A stretch of 64,000 nucleotides of DNA, from NCBI RefSeq assembly GCF_900324485.2, contig NC_046646.1:10351262-10415261 (forward strand), read 5' to 3'. Source of the DNA: Mastacembelus armatus (taxonomy: Eukaryota > Chordata > Actinopteri > Synbranchiformes > Mastacembelidae). Position numbers and translations under genes: made by a program. This document shows positions 11,980-31,800 of this stretch, one piece after another. The stretch's first letter is position 1, and each line of letters begins with the position of its first letter. The notes beneath the pieces are model-generated. The model searched no databases, was not told the DNA's origin, and was given only the letters and a program-made list of their open reading frames with translations.

Positions 11980-11985
11980 ATTAAA
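11980..11985 (+). terminator. Candidate poly(A) signal of mpdu1 (ATTAAA)
   Basis: ATTAAA lies 42 bases after the mpdu1 stop codon. It is the nearest accepted variant of the poly(A) hexamer. A longer 3' UTR using later AATAAA motifs remains possible. Confidence 0.35.
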
Positions 11986-14900
11986 GAAATGTTTTGTGAT
12001 TCCGCACAGTGAAGTAGCAGCGAATGTTAACAGTATGTTTTTGTACTAGTTTGCTATTTAAACTGTGCTGTTTATGTAAACTCCCATTGTTAGACGGTTT
12101 TATACATTTTACAGTTTTGCAGTTAGTTTCCTGTTTTTGTTGCCCTCTAGTAACTTAAATAAGAATGACTTTACTTTCAGAGGACACAGGGAAACAGCAG
12201 GTGACAGAAACTGTTCTTGGTTGTGTCTTAAGGCTCCAGATGGCTCTGTTACTGTATTAAGGTGTTTTCCTAAGGTGTTTTCCTAAGGTGTTTTCCTAAG
12301 GTGTTTCTAGCCACTTGGTTATGATTTTTAACATTATTTAGCCTGGTTCACTGAGCGTGTTCAGACATTTCCACACAAACATATGTATCTGGGAGCTGCT
12401 CAGCGCTGTTATAGCTTTGTTCTGCCAGCTACTAAACAGCTTAGTGGAGCGGCTCGAGGTTAAGTGGTCTGATTGATGGTGTATTCAGGGATGACTGTTA
12501 GTCAATAATTTCTCTGTTCAGGTTTTGCCTGCCAGTCTAAGACACTAAACACCATCGACCGTAAATCATACTAAGAGCTGAGGGCTTCATGAAAGAGGAC
12601 TATAATAGCTCTCTTAAATTATTTCAAAGATGAAGATAAAACAATTCTTTTTACCCATCAACAGGATTTGGCACCAGTTTGTGGTGTAGGAATGTTTTCA
12701 TGAACACCTCTGGACGGATGTCTGAGCTTCACGTATTTGTAGCCATCATAAACAAGATGTCCAGCGTAGGTCAGTAGCTTGCCAGACATGTGCGGCAGCT
12801 CTGACACACACAGGTCACTGTGGCAGAGCGCCCACATCAGTGACACATTAACACTGTTTGCTTTGGCTGATGCTCAGTTTCCATCCAACACAGAACACAT
12901 ACCAGTGACTGTTCACCAGGGATATAAAACAATTTCTTTCTTCTGATGTTTCATATTATATTGTAAAAGCGTTTTGTTTTTTTTTAAAAATTGTAATATT
13001 TAGTTAACTATGCTGAATTTAGGAATACTGTGAATTATTCTCTGGCCGTTCAGTAATACAAACAAATGTTGCCACAGAATACAGATTTTTGAGCTGTCAC
13101 CTTCACTCACCTTTAAGTAAGGACTGGGAAAGGTGTTATCTATGTGTACATAAAGTTCTGCCATCTGGGAGTCACGTTACAAGTCAGGCTATTGTGTTTA
13201 TGTGTTAACTTTCTGAATGACACTAGTTATGGACAATGCAGGTCTGACTGTTGTCAATGCCAGTTAGGGCCTGTGAGGTGCACATGACAGCAATCGAAAG
13301 AGAAATTTGTCAAGAATGATTTTTTAAAAAATATACTTATGTGGGTAAAAATAAAGGGTTAACTATGAATAATTTCAATTCTGTATTTTATTTCAAAACG
13401 CTCCTGTGACTAAACACAACCTCACAGAACTGCTGGTGTGGCTGCAGACTCAACATTTTTTACCTTCTCTAATTTAATTTCCTTTAAAATCAAACTGATG
13501 GACTTTAAAACTGCATGAGTTCACTTCCTAAATCAAACATTCAGTGCTGCACTTTCTGTTCTCTAATGCCATCAGCTGATGGGGAAATTCATAATTTGGT
13601 TAATTTTGAAATTTGTAGTGGGATGATTGCGGGATTATGCTGATTCTTGGAAACTGAGGAAATGAACCTCAGGTCACCCATTACTCAGCTGTGTAATCTC
13701 AACACTCCAACATCTGGCAGCAGTAGTAAAGGTTGAGTATAATGACTAAAAATTAACCGTTTATTGCCTCATATTTAATTCAGCAACATCATAACACCAG
13801 TCAGTAAAAAGTCTGTTAGTTTATTTGGTCTTCACGTCTGCTGCACATAAACACTTGTTTCCCATGATAGGAAATTCATTTTGTTACACATTCTCATCAT
13901 ACATTTAACTGTTGCAAGTAACATTCATTCATTCTGTTCAACTCTTAGGATAACTGTCATCACAGATGTTACACTGGAGACATTTGCAAATGAGTTGAGC
14001 AGTTTTCTAACAAACCTACCAAAACTACATGTAGCGTTTTTGAATGACCACTTGTGCACATCCAATTGCAGTGGGTGGGACAGGGATAGTTGGAATACCA
14101 GCAAGACAGTGGCCTTGATCATAAGTCCTTCTCCAGTGTCTTTCTATAATAATATAAGTTCCTCTGGCTTCTAATATATAAACTGTAATATATAAACCGT
14201 TAACTATTTTGACTGTAGACCACTGTTCACACAGTTCCCAGCACAAGTTACCCGAATAAAAACAGGTATGTCGGAATGACGTGGCTTAATTAGTGAAGAG
14301 CATACCATGTTAATGTTCAGGTGTAAGTGTTAATGTTTTCAAACGTGAATAAAAGCTCACTGAGAGGCCTTCCTAGCCAGAGGTTCGCTAGAAAGACTAG
14401 TTACTTACTAGTTTAAATACTTTTTGCTGACTTGGTAGGAACTAAACTAATGGCACATGGTTTGGCACAAAATTTACTTGTTAGGATTTTCTGTTCAGAA
14501 CTGCTTGAGCTATATTTCAAAAAACAAATGTCATGGTCTAATAGTGTGGTATGGGAGGACAAATATAGTCTGATCCACATTAATTATGAAAATGCTGTGA
14601 ATGAAATGTACAAAGGATAGCACGGTACCATAACAGATAATTTTTTTTTTTTACCAAACCTACAAATTAGGTGAACAAATATGTACTTCATGTGTTTTTA
14701 GAGCTACAGTACATTGATTACATATATCATGACAAACACATGATGTTACAGTGTTAAAAGTTGTCCAGTCAGTACTAGTAATTAATAATTCATTCATAAA
14801 TAAGCATTTTCGGACTTTGCAGAGTATTACTTCATGAAGAAAGCATCCAATCTGCCTTACACCTTAGAGAGCAGCTTTAGAGTTCAAAAAGATATCAACA

Positions 14901-16812
14901 GTTTGTATTTCAGGGCAATCTGACCAAACTGCACAGGAAAAGACAAGGAGGGCACCTTTTTTAAACAGCGAGGAATGATGTTAATCAAAACTAGACTGTG
15001 CACTTTACACTGCTCATGCTGACTTGGTGGATGTATAGTTACACTGTGAGGACATGACAGTATAACCTATCCCTAATATTTAGCGCTATGTATGTTAATA
15101 CATCTACATATTTTAAGAGCTGACCTATCTTAAACAACACATTGAACAAAATGGGTTCATTGTGTGTCAACTGTAAGCATTTAGATATTGTTACTGTAGA
15201 TGAATGAGGTAGTATTTTTGAAACAATAAGGAAAAACACGTAAGACAGCACAGAGAAGCTGGCCCTGATATGACACCGTGTAAAAGTTAGTCAGCATAAA
15301 AAATTCAGTGTTTCTACAGTGACACACTTCAAGTTGATGTTGTGTAGTTTTTGAGGAGTCATCACACAACCTAGTGTCTTTGCTTATCCACTTTACTGTA
15401 CTTGTATTTCAGAAGAGTCTGTGTGTACATGATTGTCTTAGGCTATAGTGACTTTAGTCTTTTCAGTTACAACTGTAGGTTTATGTATCTGTCCCTGTAA
15501 CAATAAACCTAAATAAATTAATCAATCCAGAGTAATCCAGACAGCAAAGATGCTCTGAAGTGTATTTGTAGGTGCATGTCTCTGGTAACAATGGTGCATA
15601 TGTAGCATATTCAGTAATAAATACACTGAAAGCAACTTATACATTATAAATATTAATAATGTAGTTCAATTGAGAAAATTATTAATGTGCAGGAAATTGT
15701 ATAGAGCACGAGGTAGCCTCATTCAGTGGAAACTGATTTTTTTTTTTTTTTGCCAGTGTGCATAACGTAACATTAAATATTACAATTTTTGTCTTCATCC
15801 AAACATGGGTACATTATTATACTGCTACAGTCTCTCATTTTAAAGGAAGTAAGAAACCAAAATTCAAAACATCAAAATTTCCTGAAAAATTAATTTGCTT
15901 TCAGATCCTGTTGTAGTGGTTTCACTGTTGCCTGATGTGGATCTTTGAAAGATTTTTGTTTGCTTAAAGTATTATCCTTCATGAAAAGGAGTCTGCATTA
16001 GAGCTTAAAATATGGATTTGTACTGTCTGGCTCACTGATGGTTCATTGATCAGCAAGTCCTCTTTGACTTCAAAACCACTTGTTACCTTACATACAGAGT
16101 TGCTTACAGTAAATCCTTCATTTCCTGAAATCCTACCTCTGTTGCTATAACACACTCTGTGTCACCTCCTGCAGGTTGTCATTTGTGTGACTGAGCGTGA
16201 TTTCATTGGCACTACGTGTTACGTTACCTGTGTCGGCCAGGCATTTAAAGGAGCAGCTGCTCCACGCTTTATATTTACTTAGTCAATCTGCCACACTGAT
16301 TTCATATTTAGTGTTTATGTATCTCTGCTTGCTGTTGCTGTTGGTACAATCTGTTCATTTTCTGTGAGCCACGTTTGATGCTTTCTGCAGAAGTTACGCT
16401 GTTGTGTCCAGTGCATTTTTGATAAGTTTTGTAATGCCATAACCTTTAAGAGTTTAAGAGCTATTAAACAGCCAAAGTGCTTTATGTTGCTGCCCTGGAG
16501 GACATACAGCACATAGTTGAGCTCTATTGTGTTATTATTATATCTGAGCGAATGGGTCACCAAGTGCATTGATGTCTGACAGAATTGTTCAGATCTCTTG
16601 CAGTTTTGGCGTTTTCACCTTCCTTCCTGCACCTTTCTTCATTTTGTCTGTGTTTTAATGTTACCTTTGCTTTTTTCTTTCCCTTCAAGAATGGACAGCA
16701 TCTCTTGGTTTTTCTTTTACCTCAGGACAGTACTCATTAAAGGACTCATTTATCCTATGCACTCAGAGCTTAATGAGTTACCCTTTTTCCTTTCCGCTCC
16801 TTGTCCCTGGTG
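11986..16812. other. Gene-poor convergent interval, mpdu1 / slc25a35
   Basis: This 4.8-kb AT-rich stretch lies between two converging genes. It probably includes 3' UTR sequence of one or both. AATAAA-type hexamers occur near 13351 and 15500. I found a short tandem repeat at 12258 and short poly-T runs near 14641 and 15740, but no coding exon with splice sites and no recognisable transposon. Confidence 0.5.
12258..12306. repeat. 13-bp tandem repeat, about 3.8 copies
   Basis: The unit TAAGGTGTTTTCC is repeated three times exactly, followed by a partial fourth copy. The lack of divergence between units suggests recent slippage. Confidence 0.95.
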
Positions 16813-19511
<2,699 letters not shown>

Positions 19512-19610
19512 CGCAGATGTCCGGAGACAGGAAAGATGCGGTGGACCTCAGGCCAGAACTCAGTCCGTCACATCAGTGGACCGGCTACTAGCAGGCAACG
19601 CTTCCTCCTC

Positions 19611-19620
19611 CCTTATAAGG
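19611..19620 (-). promoter_or_regulatory. Perfect CArG box (SRF site) or TATA-like element upstream of slc25a35
   Basis: CCTTATAAGG fits CC(A/T)6GG exactly and is palindromic. It lies 100 bases upstream of the slc25a35 ATG. The TTATAA core could also act as a TATA box, although the distance to the ATG would leave a short 5' UTR. Binding is inferred from the motif only. Confidence 0.5.
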
Positions 19621-22600
19621 TACATGCACCCTCCTGCCACATCCGACATGAGAGCACTTCACGAGCTCCGCGGAAAGTCGTAATTTCTAATAACTGGTCT
19701 TCCATTTATTATTCGCCATAAAAACAGACTGAAATAAATTAAGGGTTGGGGTCACTCCGCTTATCCATTGTTATTTATACTTTACACTATGGTAATAATT
19801 TCACAGAATGACTGTTTCCTACTCACATAGTCGCTAGAGTAATAAACCTGTTAGTAATTACAAAGTCTGAATTATTTCATGGGGAGAAAAAATAACCTCA
19901 CCCAAAATAAATGTCAGATAAAAACTATATAAAATGTCAAAAGAATCATTTACATGTGAGAATAATATCGTTATTAACTCTAAACTAGAATCGGTTTGTC
20001 CGCACACTTTATCCCTCCCTTAAACACCTCATCTTGGAGATTGGAACGTACGTTTGACGCTGGTCCCCTCAGCCAATGGAAACATTGGTTTTGTAAACAG
20101 ACTGCACCTTTCTTGGAAAGTCTGCACGAGAGTCCAAATTAATGGTCATCAAACCAAAACTATTCTGCCTGTAATAATCATTGTTCTTCTGTATGAGTCA
20201 GGCTGCTATTAAAATGCTATGTAGATGATCATCACCATCAGTGTTTACAGTTTCTATAATTATATAATAACTATAACAAGCATTGGTTACCAAATCCACC
20301 CAGCACAGAGTCAGTTTGTTCCCCCAGGCTGTCGCTTTCTTCAACTCTAATGTCACAGACTGGCAGAGATAACCACCGTGTAATAATCACTCTTCTGTAC
20401 CTATGAGTTAAATCCTTCCACTCATACTGCAATAGTACACACATTGTGTCTATAACACTATAATTATTTTTCTAGCCTTTTTCTTATTTCTTTTCCTTTA
20501 TTTTAAACCTACTGTTTTATTTTATTTTTAAAAGTTTAACTTTATTTAATTCTTATAAATAGAAAGAGAGTGAGTGAGCCAATGAGCTGATTCTGATAAC
20601 TCTGCTGCCCAGACCTGCTTCAAAATAAACAAATGTTAACGCTTAATAACTTAGTTAGTTATATAAATGCCTTGGTACAGTCAATTTACAAAAGCAATAT
20701 GACACATATTTTCCATTAAATTCCTCATTGAATCCAGGGTTTCAAGGAGTCAGGTTAGTACACATGCACAGTGCTGTAAAACTGGATGATTCACCCACTT
20801 TTCACAGATGTCTGACTGACTGTCAAGATTATTGTCACATTAATCTTCCCATGGGGTGGTAATTTCTGTTTTAATCTCCACAAGCAGCAAACTTTTCTTA
20901 ATCAGTATATGACAAAAAAAATGTGTTAAGTGACAAAAAAAAAATTGAATTATTTAAATGTGTTATTATGATGTATGCACACTTAACATACTTAAAATGG
21001 CTCACCTTAAATTTCACTGAGGTGAAGTCATCCGAGTTCAGGTAAATACTGGGTCACCAGGACATCACCATCACTCTCAATTAGAGATTACTACCTGAGG
21101 GAGAGCAGTGACCTTGAATTTTGGTTTTAACCACTTCTCTCTTTAATCAGCTAAAGAGCACTTACAGCAGGAGGATGACAACTCTAATGTGTGCACAGAT
21201 GTAAAGGGAATTTTACTACATGTGGAATAAAAAATATTATCCATCTGCCTTAGAAGCACGGGAGCAGAACAGCAGCATGTTGTTTTATTAATTTAGCCCT
21301 TTACAACATAATCAAACTGTAGAAGTGTAATAGGGGAGGAATCAGCACAATCCCAGATAATGTTTCTGTCTGTCCAGGTGATTACAGGTGTAGGGATACT
21401 ATTTCTGTGATCTCACCTTTGACTTGTCAGATGGTGTCAGTGGTTGGATCCATGCATGTATCAGTGTCTTTGACCGATGGGATAAACTCCTTGTCTTGAT
21501 AGGTGGGTTTGTTCTTCATCACATGGATGGATTAGACTTGCAAGTAAAATCTGTTTCACCTCCCCCTCACCCCCTTCAAATTGGATTTGCACTCAGGGTC
21601 TTAAGTAGGGTCTTCTCAACAGCCCCAGTCTGATGTGCAGAGAAGGAAATTAAACAGGCCTAAATAGATCCTCATTTTATGTCTTGGTTCAAATGTTTCT
21701 TCTTCTGCACCTGCTTGTTCGGTGCTTGTTTACTTTTGTCTTTCATTTGCACAAAACACTGTACGGTTGTTCTGTCGGGCTAAGAGTCTCTGACAGTTCC
21801 AGACGGTGGCACCATATAACCTGTGCAAAGTTTAAAACTTTGACATTAACTAAAACTCAGCCATGTGTGGATGAATGTGATCGTATACATGTAACATTCC
21901 TTAGAACCTTCTCAGCATTAAATGGGGAATCATTTTAATGAAATCCCAAAATGTAAACCTGTGTGCAGCAAAATACATTCACATCCATGTTTTTACCGTG
22001 TTACCTTTCACTTCTAAGCATCTTTATGTTTCTGAACATAAAGAAACCGTTATTTCATCTTAAACAGGTGCTGTGACACTGGCTTTCTGTCCTCTTATAC
22101 CTGAATGATCTAAATCTCTCCTCTCTCTTTCTTCAACCACTCACTAAATCCTCTCACCTGAAATAAATCTACACACCTTCAAGCTCCTCTGGCCAGAATA
22201 CTTTAGTAAAGCTCTGCTCTTTTCCCCCTCTTTTTATTTGAAACATGCTGTTAATGAAACTAAGTTTAAAATATGTGTTGAACGGTTCAGTTAAAATAGG
22301 TCTCCTCGTCTGTAATCACTGCTGCTGCAGAGTTACACTAATAGTTCCTGCCTAGCTGCTTCCTCCAATAATATCAGGGTGTAATCCAGCCAATGAACTA
22401 CCAATTAGGATTTCAGGTGCAGAGTAAACCTCGATCTGATGACCTAACCTTTTCAACACAGCACGCTATAGGAACGAGGGTGAGGTGGAGAGTCAGTGTG
22501 TTCAAGAAGACAGGACAGAGATGATATCTATGTGTCCTGGTTGATGGAAGCAAAAGAGCAAAGAAAAGAGGGAAATCTATGCATGCTACCTATTTGGATT

Positions 22601-24233
22601 TAATTGGTTGCCTTCAAGTCCTCATTTGAAAGTACAGTAAGTGCTGCTACTGCAGAAGTGGTAATTGTAATTGTATCAATTGTGTTGAGAAGATAGCATA
22701 GAGGTTGGAGAGCTAGTTATTGATATGGCTGCTGACATTTCCTTATTGATTTTGCTGAAGTCTCATTTTAATTTTTCCCTCAGTTTAGATTTACTGATTT
22801 TTTTTTTTTTTTTTTTTTTTTTTCTTGCTCCAGCAAAGAATTCAGAATTAAAACCAGTAGTGGAAATAACTTAATTTTGTGATTTTTCACATTATTTAGA
22901 TTTGAAAAAAGGTATTCTGCTTTTTATTTTTGTAAGAGCTAAATTAAAATCCACCAACAGTAAGATTACAGACCATCACTTTTGTTTAAGTGCTCCACCT
23001 ATTTAGACACACTTAAAAGCAAGTCAGAAATGTAGGCTAATTAAGGCGCAACATCTACATGCAAATCTCTGGTATCAACAGTCAGTGTTAACTGGATTAT
23101 GCAGAGTCAGGAAAGAACCTACACAGCCAACAGTGTTGCTTTCAGTACTTCATGTACCAGGTCAGGACTGACAATTACACTGTGTAGATAAAATACACAC
23201 CAAGAAAGACTTAACACACTTTGTGTTTCCTGTCCTATTTTCTTGCAGCAGGGTGTGTTTTTTTTTTATCATGTTGCACTGCACATGTAGGGCCCAATGT
23301 GCAGCATGTCACATAGAGATTAGTCCAGCAGAGCTTAAATAATGTTCATTTGCACATGTCATCTTTCTAATAATCTAATATATAGATGGTATGTATAGTC
23401 TTTGCTTGCAATTCCTTAGGGTTAAGCAAAAGTCTTTTCAAGAAGTGACCAACATTGTGCTATATAAAAAGAAATCTTCACTAGATACAAACTGTATGAT
23501 TAAACAAGCATCTATTGAAACAAGGGCAAGGACTAATTCTGTCTACAATATATTTTAGAATAAGAAGTGACCAATTTGTAGTTAAGTTAACTGGAGTTAA
23601 GTTCAGGGCCGTAATCTGCAGAATGGAAAAGATAGAAGGAGCCAGGTTTAGGAAGTGAAGAAAGCTTGGGCTGCCCAGTGTGAGCTAATGCTCTCCTTCC
23701 TGAGCTGCAGCTGCCAAAATCCCTTACTTTGTGTTAGTGTGTTCACATGGAGAGTGCACGCAAACTTAGTTTCATACCCTGTCTTTATCAGTGACTAATG
23801 CGTTTTGAACAGCAGAGTGCAGCATATCCTAACATTGTTCTATTTAGTGCCAATATTTTCTTATACCTATAAAAACCTATTGTGCTATTTGTATCACTCT
23901 CTCAAATTAGTAAACTGAAAACAATCACAGAAAACATGCTGAATACTGATGAATGATGACACACATTGTAATAATGTGAGTTTAACTGTCAGTATGAAAG
24001 TCATTATATGACACTTTGTAAAAAGATGAATGATTTAATAATTATACAAGACTTGGACTGAAAGGCAGACAAATCAGAAGCAGTGAGCTACATTAGGGAT
24101 ATAATAGAATGGCAGATTTAATTAAAATGCATCCAAAATTTTGTATTAAAATTGATCTGACAGCTTAATGTAAATACAGACATATTTCTCTGCACCGTCA
24201 TTGATTTCTTTCTCTGCTCTCGCGTGTTCCACA
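19621..24233. other. Intergenic region upstream of slc25a35 and grk1
   Basis: This 4.6-kb AT-rich interval lies between two divergent genes and presumably holds the slc25a35 promoter side and the photoreceptor control region of grk1. It includes a poly-T run at 22798-22823. I could not place convincing CRX/OTX clusters, and saw no transposon or coding exon. The sequence just before 24234 reads as a splice acceptor, so a non-coding first exon of grk1 is expected somewhere here but was not located. Confidence 0.5.
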
Positions 24234-24248
24234 GAGAAATCTGCAGAC

Positions 24249-27948
<3,700 letters not shown>

Positions 27949-28418
27949 GAGGAAGAATATCTACCAAAATTAAACACATTTAGATTTCGTATGTGCTCAT
28001 TTGGTGCCACTTACTCCTCATCTGTATCATCTCTATACAATAATCTGTTATTGTTATATATTTACAAATTGATATACATATTATCATGTATTAGTGTAAC
28101 ATTTCTAAAATTTATAGTGCAGCATGTTGAACTATATTTGAAATATTACGTAATACAAATGTAAATATGGTTTCACAGCTAACACTGCTGTTATCTTACT
28201 AAATAGGTCAATACGTTTCTACTAGACAGACAAATGAAATAGCAATAACTTTATTTAGAAACCACATTGAATGTTCATATAATAGAAATTTTATTGACTG
28301 AATTAAAAAGCCACAGCAGTGATGATGTAATATTATGTATTTATTGTTTCATTATTTATTTTATGACAAAATATAATTAAGTTATTATTATGGAAAATGC
28401 ACAAGTTTAAAAGCAATC

Positions 28419-28424
28419 AATAAA
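28419..28424 (+). terminator. Poly(A) signal of grk1
   Basis: AATAAA lies about 470 bases after the grk1 stop in an AT-rich 3' UTR with no other strong hexamer nearby. Confidence 0.6.
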
Positions 28425-28731
28425 ATCTTGCAAAGGAAAAGAGTATGTAAGTATGCTCCAATGTCCACATTTGCATGTTTATATGAGGCTGTTGACAAAT
28501 GAAAGAGTAGAAGAAAAATGAAAATAGTAACGGGCTCTAAATCCTCTCTTTCTCTTAGTCTTCACATCAAAACGTGTAATAACCCTCATTCAAAAAAAGA
28601 GGTGCTGCTTGAACACTGGCAGCCTCAGAACATCAATGCTTTTGACAAATCGAATTTTCAAAATATTATCCCAAAACCTCTGAAATGTTGTTTTCTTTCA
28701 TTTTGCACTGTCACTATTGTCTTAATGCAGC

Positions 28732-28925
28732 ACAGTGGGGTGGTGGTTAGCATTGTTGCCTCATGGCAAGAAGGTTTTGGGTTCAAATCCTTTTTGTGGC
28801 CTGTGGTTTGTGGCCTTTCTGTGTGGAGTTTGCATGTTCTCCCCTTGCTTGTGTGGGTTCTCTCCCAAAGTCCAAAGACATGCAGAATTGAGCCAAGTTG
28901 TATAGGTAATGAATGATGAATAAGT
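28732..28925 (+). mobile_element. tRNA-like SINE (common teleost interspersed repeat)
   Basis: The head GTGGTGGTTAGCATTGTTGC resembles a tRNA A box. GGTTCAAATCC (28780-28790) matches the pol III B box GGTTCGANTCC at 10 of 11 positions. The body GGAGTTTGCATGTTCTCCCC and CCAAAGACATGCAG is a block I recognise from many teleost genomes. Compared with the reverse copy at 30872 it has lost an internal segment of about 25 bases. The exact family name is not known to me. Confidence 0.65.
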
Positions 28926-29029
28926 ACTGTGTTCAGTAATGTGATTTACCAAAAGTAGTTGACAATATCAGGATAATCCTATATGCAAATAAACTGTCAG
29001 TTTAGGTACTATCAGACAAAACCACTGCA

Positions 29030-29290
29030 CAGCTGACCACCAGTCTGACCGACAGATTGGACTGTCTGGAACTGTTTTAAATGGTTTGCCTCTTATCTTC
29101 TTGAAAAAGTTCTTTGTTACAACTGAGGATAAACTCTCTAAATAATTTAAGATAACTCAATTGTACAGCCACTACTTTCTAAAGCTTTATGTGATTCCCT
29201 TCTCTCTTATCGTCAGGAGACACAGCATCTTTGTCTACAGCTATGCTGATGACATTCAGCTTTATTTGCCTGTCTGGATTGCAGGAACAA
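29030..29290 (+). mobile_element. LINE reverse-transcriptase fragment (L2/CR1/Rex-like)
   Basis: The plus strand carries two decayed pieces of a non-LTR reverse transcriptase. One reads IGLSGTVLN then (after a one-base shift) WFASYLLEKV around 29057-29120. The other is SIFVYSYADDIQLYLPV around 29225-29275, with the catalytic YADD box. The stretch between them in a whole element (the GVPQGS region) is missing. The fragment is truncated at both ends and old. Family assignment beyond the L2/CR1/Rex-type non-LTR group is not possible by eye. Confidence 0.65.
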
Positions 29291-30871
29291 TAATAGTTCT
29301 TAGAATGCTGTTTTGGGGGACTTTTTTTTAGCTTCTACTTTGCAGTAGGTACTTTTTCACCACCACCAAATTAACTATCAGCCAGCCTATATTATTGCAA
29401 CATTCCTGTGGGCAGTGAGACAGAACAGAAAAAAATACCCTTAAGGTCTGTAGATCTCGGCTCTGTTCCTCAGTAGTTCTTAAAATTTTTTGGTCTAAAA
29501 ATGTCAAATGTCACAAAATGTTTTACAGCTCAGCCAGGATATAGACGAGGATAAGAGTTTATGCACAGGGTCAAAGGCTCAGTGAGAGATACTGAGCTGT
29601 AGTCCTAACCCTGAACCAACAGCCAAGAGGATTACATGATTTGATCTTATTTCAATATTGCTTGCTTGTCATGTGCGTTACATGATTTCTTGTATCCAGT
29701 TATCTGTTTATTATTAATTCTTAATCCATAACCTGCTTTGATAATAAAAAAACTGACAAAATCATGATGGTAAAGTCAAATAACTATGTGGCCAAATAAA
29801 CTCATTTAAATATTAATATTATTCAGAGAAGTAACATATTCAGGTCTGTATTCTGGATCTCTTTCAGTTTTCTGTTTTGCAGGCAAATCACCATGTACTT
29901 CAAAGTGGTTTTACTTTAAATGTATTTTGTGATACTTTCAAAAAACATCGATGATACGCTTCACAGGCAACATTGCCCTAGTTATGGATAGCATCCGGTC
30001 ACTGAGATTTTTAAGTGAATCTGGGCTTTGACTGCTGGTGCTCACAAGTTATTTAAACTGCTGCTGTATCTCCTGGAGAGGTTTATCCTGATGTAATCTC
30101 TTTTAACTCCAGATTTCCACTAAAAGTTTAAAATATGTCACCCAGGAGCAAAATCTCTTTGTGGTTGAGACTTTGTTTCACTGGAGGTGCTAAGAATCAA
30201 CAGAAATAATCAGTACATACAACAACTACAGTAATGGCGATTATTCTGAACAGCTATACCAGAAAAGAGCTGAACTGGCACCAGATATAAAAACTGAGAC
30301 AGCTCGTGGAGACTTGGCTCTAATCAGTCATGATAGATTTGCTGCAGACATAAAAGACTGAATTAACTCCATAGTCCAGTGCTTAATATATAAGTAAGAT
30401 AATTACTTTTACAGTTAAATAAATCAGTCACATGTTAAGGGTCTTAGTTCAATCACAATCATTAATGTTGTTAAGTTATTTACGCAACACTGACCATGAC
30501 TCTAATTACTTCACGAGGCCAGAAAATAATATAGCTGTAAATATTATGCTCCTTAAGAAATGAATGCTACTTTTAATTCTATTATCTGGAGCAATAAAGC
30601 TCTATCTACTCTTACATGAAAAGACCTGGAGCTTATCAAAGAACTTTGAATGTATTATTACTGGATTGTCAAACATTCAGCATAACTTTTATGTTTGTGG
30701 TATTACTGAAACACAGTTACATCGAGATATTGTTTATATTTAGCATATCTGTGGTGGGGTTTCCATGTACAATTCAGTGAGCAGTGCTTTTATATGCAGA
30801 TTAAAGATTTTTGGGGAATCCATCTTTACTCAGACTATCAAAGACATAGGCTGTGTCTACAAGCCTCTAAT

Positions 30872-31016
30872 ATATATCTATCCAATTTCTATACCACTTA
30901 GTCCAATTCTGGTCATGAGGGGCTGGACTATGTTTTTGGACTATGGGAGGAAGCTGGGGCACCTGGAGAAAACCTACACAGGTATAGAGAGAACATACAA
31001 ACTCTCCTTAAAGTAA
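30872..31016 (-). mobile_element. SINE fragment, reverse orientation, same family as 28732
   Basis: The reverse complement contains GAGAGTTTGTATGTTCTCTC, CCAGCTTCCTCCCATAGTCC and AAAAACATAG, matching the body and tail of the SINE at 28732 and its common teleost relatives. The tRNA-like head is absent. It is followed after about 100 bases by an (ATAG)n run. Confidence 0.6.
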
Positions 31017-31117
31017 TTAATTAATTAAATTAAAAAGAGTTAAAAAAACTCAAAATTATCTTAGTATGACAATGATTTTTGAGAATCCACACCCAAACCC
31101 CCAAAGAGCAAACATAC

Positions 31118-31139
31118 ATAGATAGATAGATAGATAGAT
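31118..31139. repeat. (ATAG)n tetranucleotide microsatellite
   Basis: About five and a half copies of ATAG/GATA without interruption. Confidence 0.95.
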
Positions 31140-31800
31140 CATTTATTCATCAACCATGGGGGAAATTCAGGATGTTCTAGCAAAGATCACACTAACATTC
31201 ATCTCTATTATTGTTATTGATGTTTTTATGACACCTTCATTTAAAATATCTACAGTGTGGCACTCCTACTATTATTGTTTTGGTAATACTGTGACTTCTT
31301 TATCGTGTGAATTTGAAACTGTACATAAAAAATACAGCTGTCATTAGTGTTGCACGTGATCTGGTCCATAAATCAAAGTATGGGAGCAGTTTCTTCACTG
31401 AAACTTAGTCAGTACAGAAATAGTGACTGTTCAAATTTATACAAACATCACGATACTTAAACAACCTTTACTGAAAGCATGTTAGATGGCCTTAGATTAC
31501 AAGATCTGTACACATTTGCTCAGTTCAATATATTTACATAGCACCAAATCACAACAAGCAATCATCTCAATGCCAATGACAGAACCAGTCTCAGGTTGGT
31601 GGAGTTAGTGGAGAGCTGCTGGTGGTCTGGTCACAGCACGAGTCAGAGGTTAGAAAAGTTATTAGGTTCACTGAGGGAAGCACTAGGACATTAAATATTA
31701 ACAGACATGATTATACGTTTAAAACCTGAGCACCTGTGCAATAGTATGTGGCAGTACTTTGAACTACAAGATAATTCACATTTAGATAAGATACAGACTA

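Noticed and set aside
28518-28916. 132-codon open frame downstream of grk1
   Set aside because: Its second half is translated SINE sequence.
30570-30800. Possible LINE endonuclease domain (GITETQLHRD-like)
   Set aside because: Only a few residues resemble the TETW-type motif, and the rest does not align. Kept as unassigned sequence.
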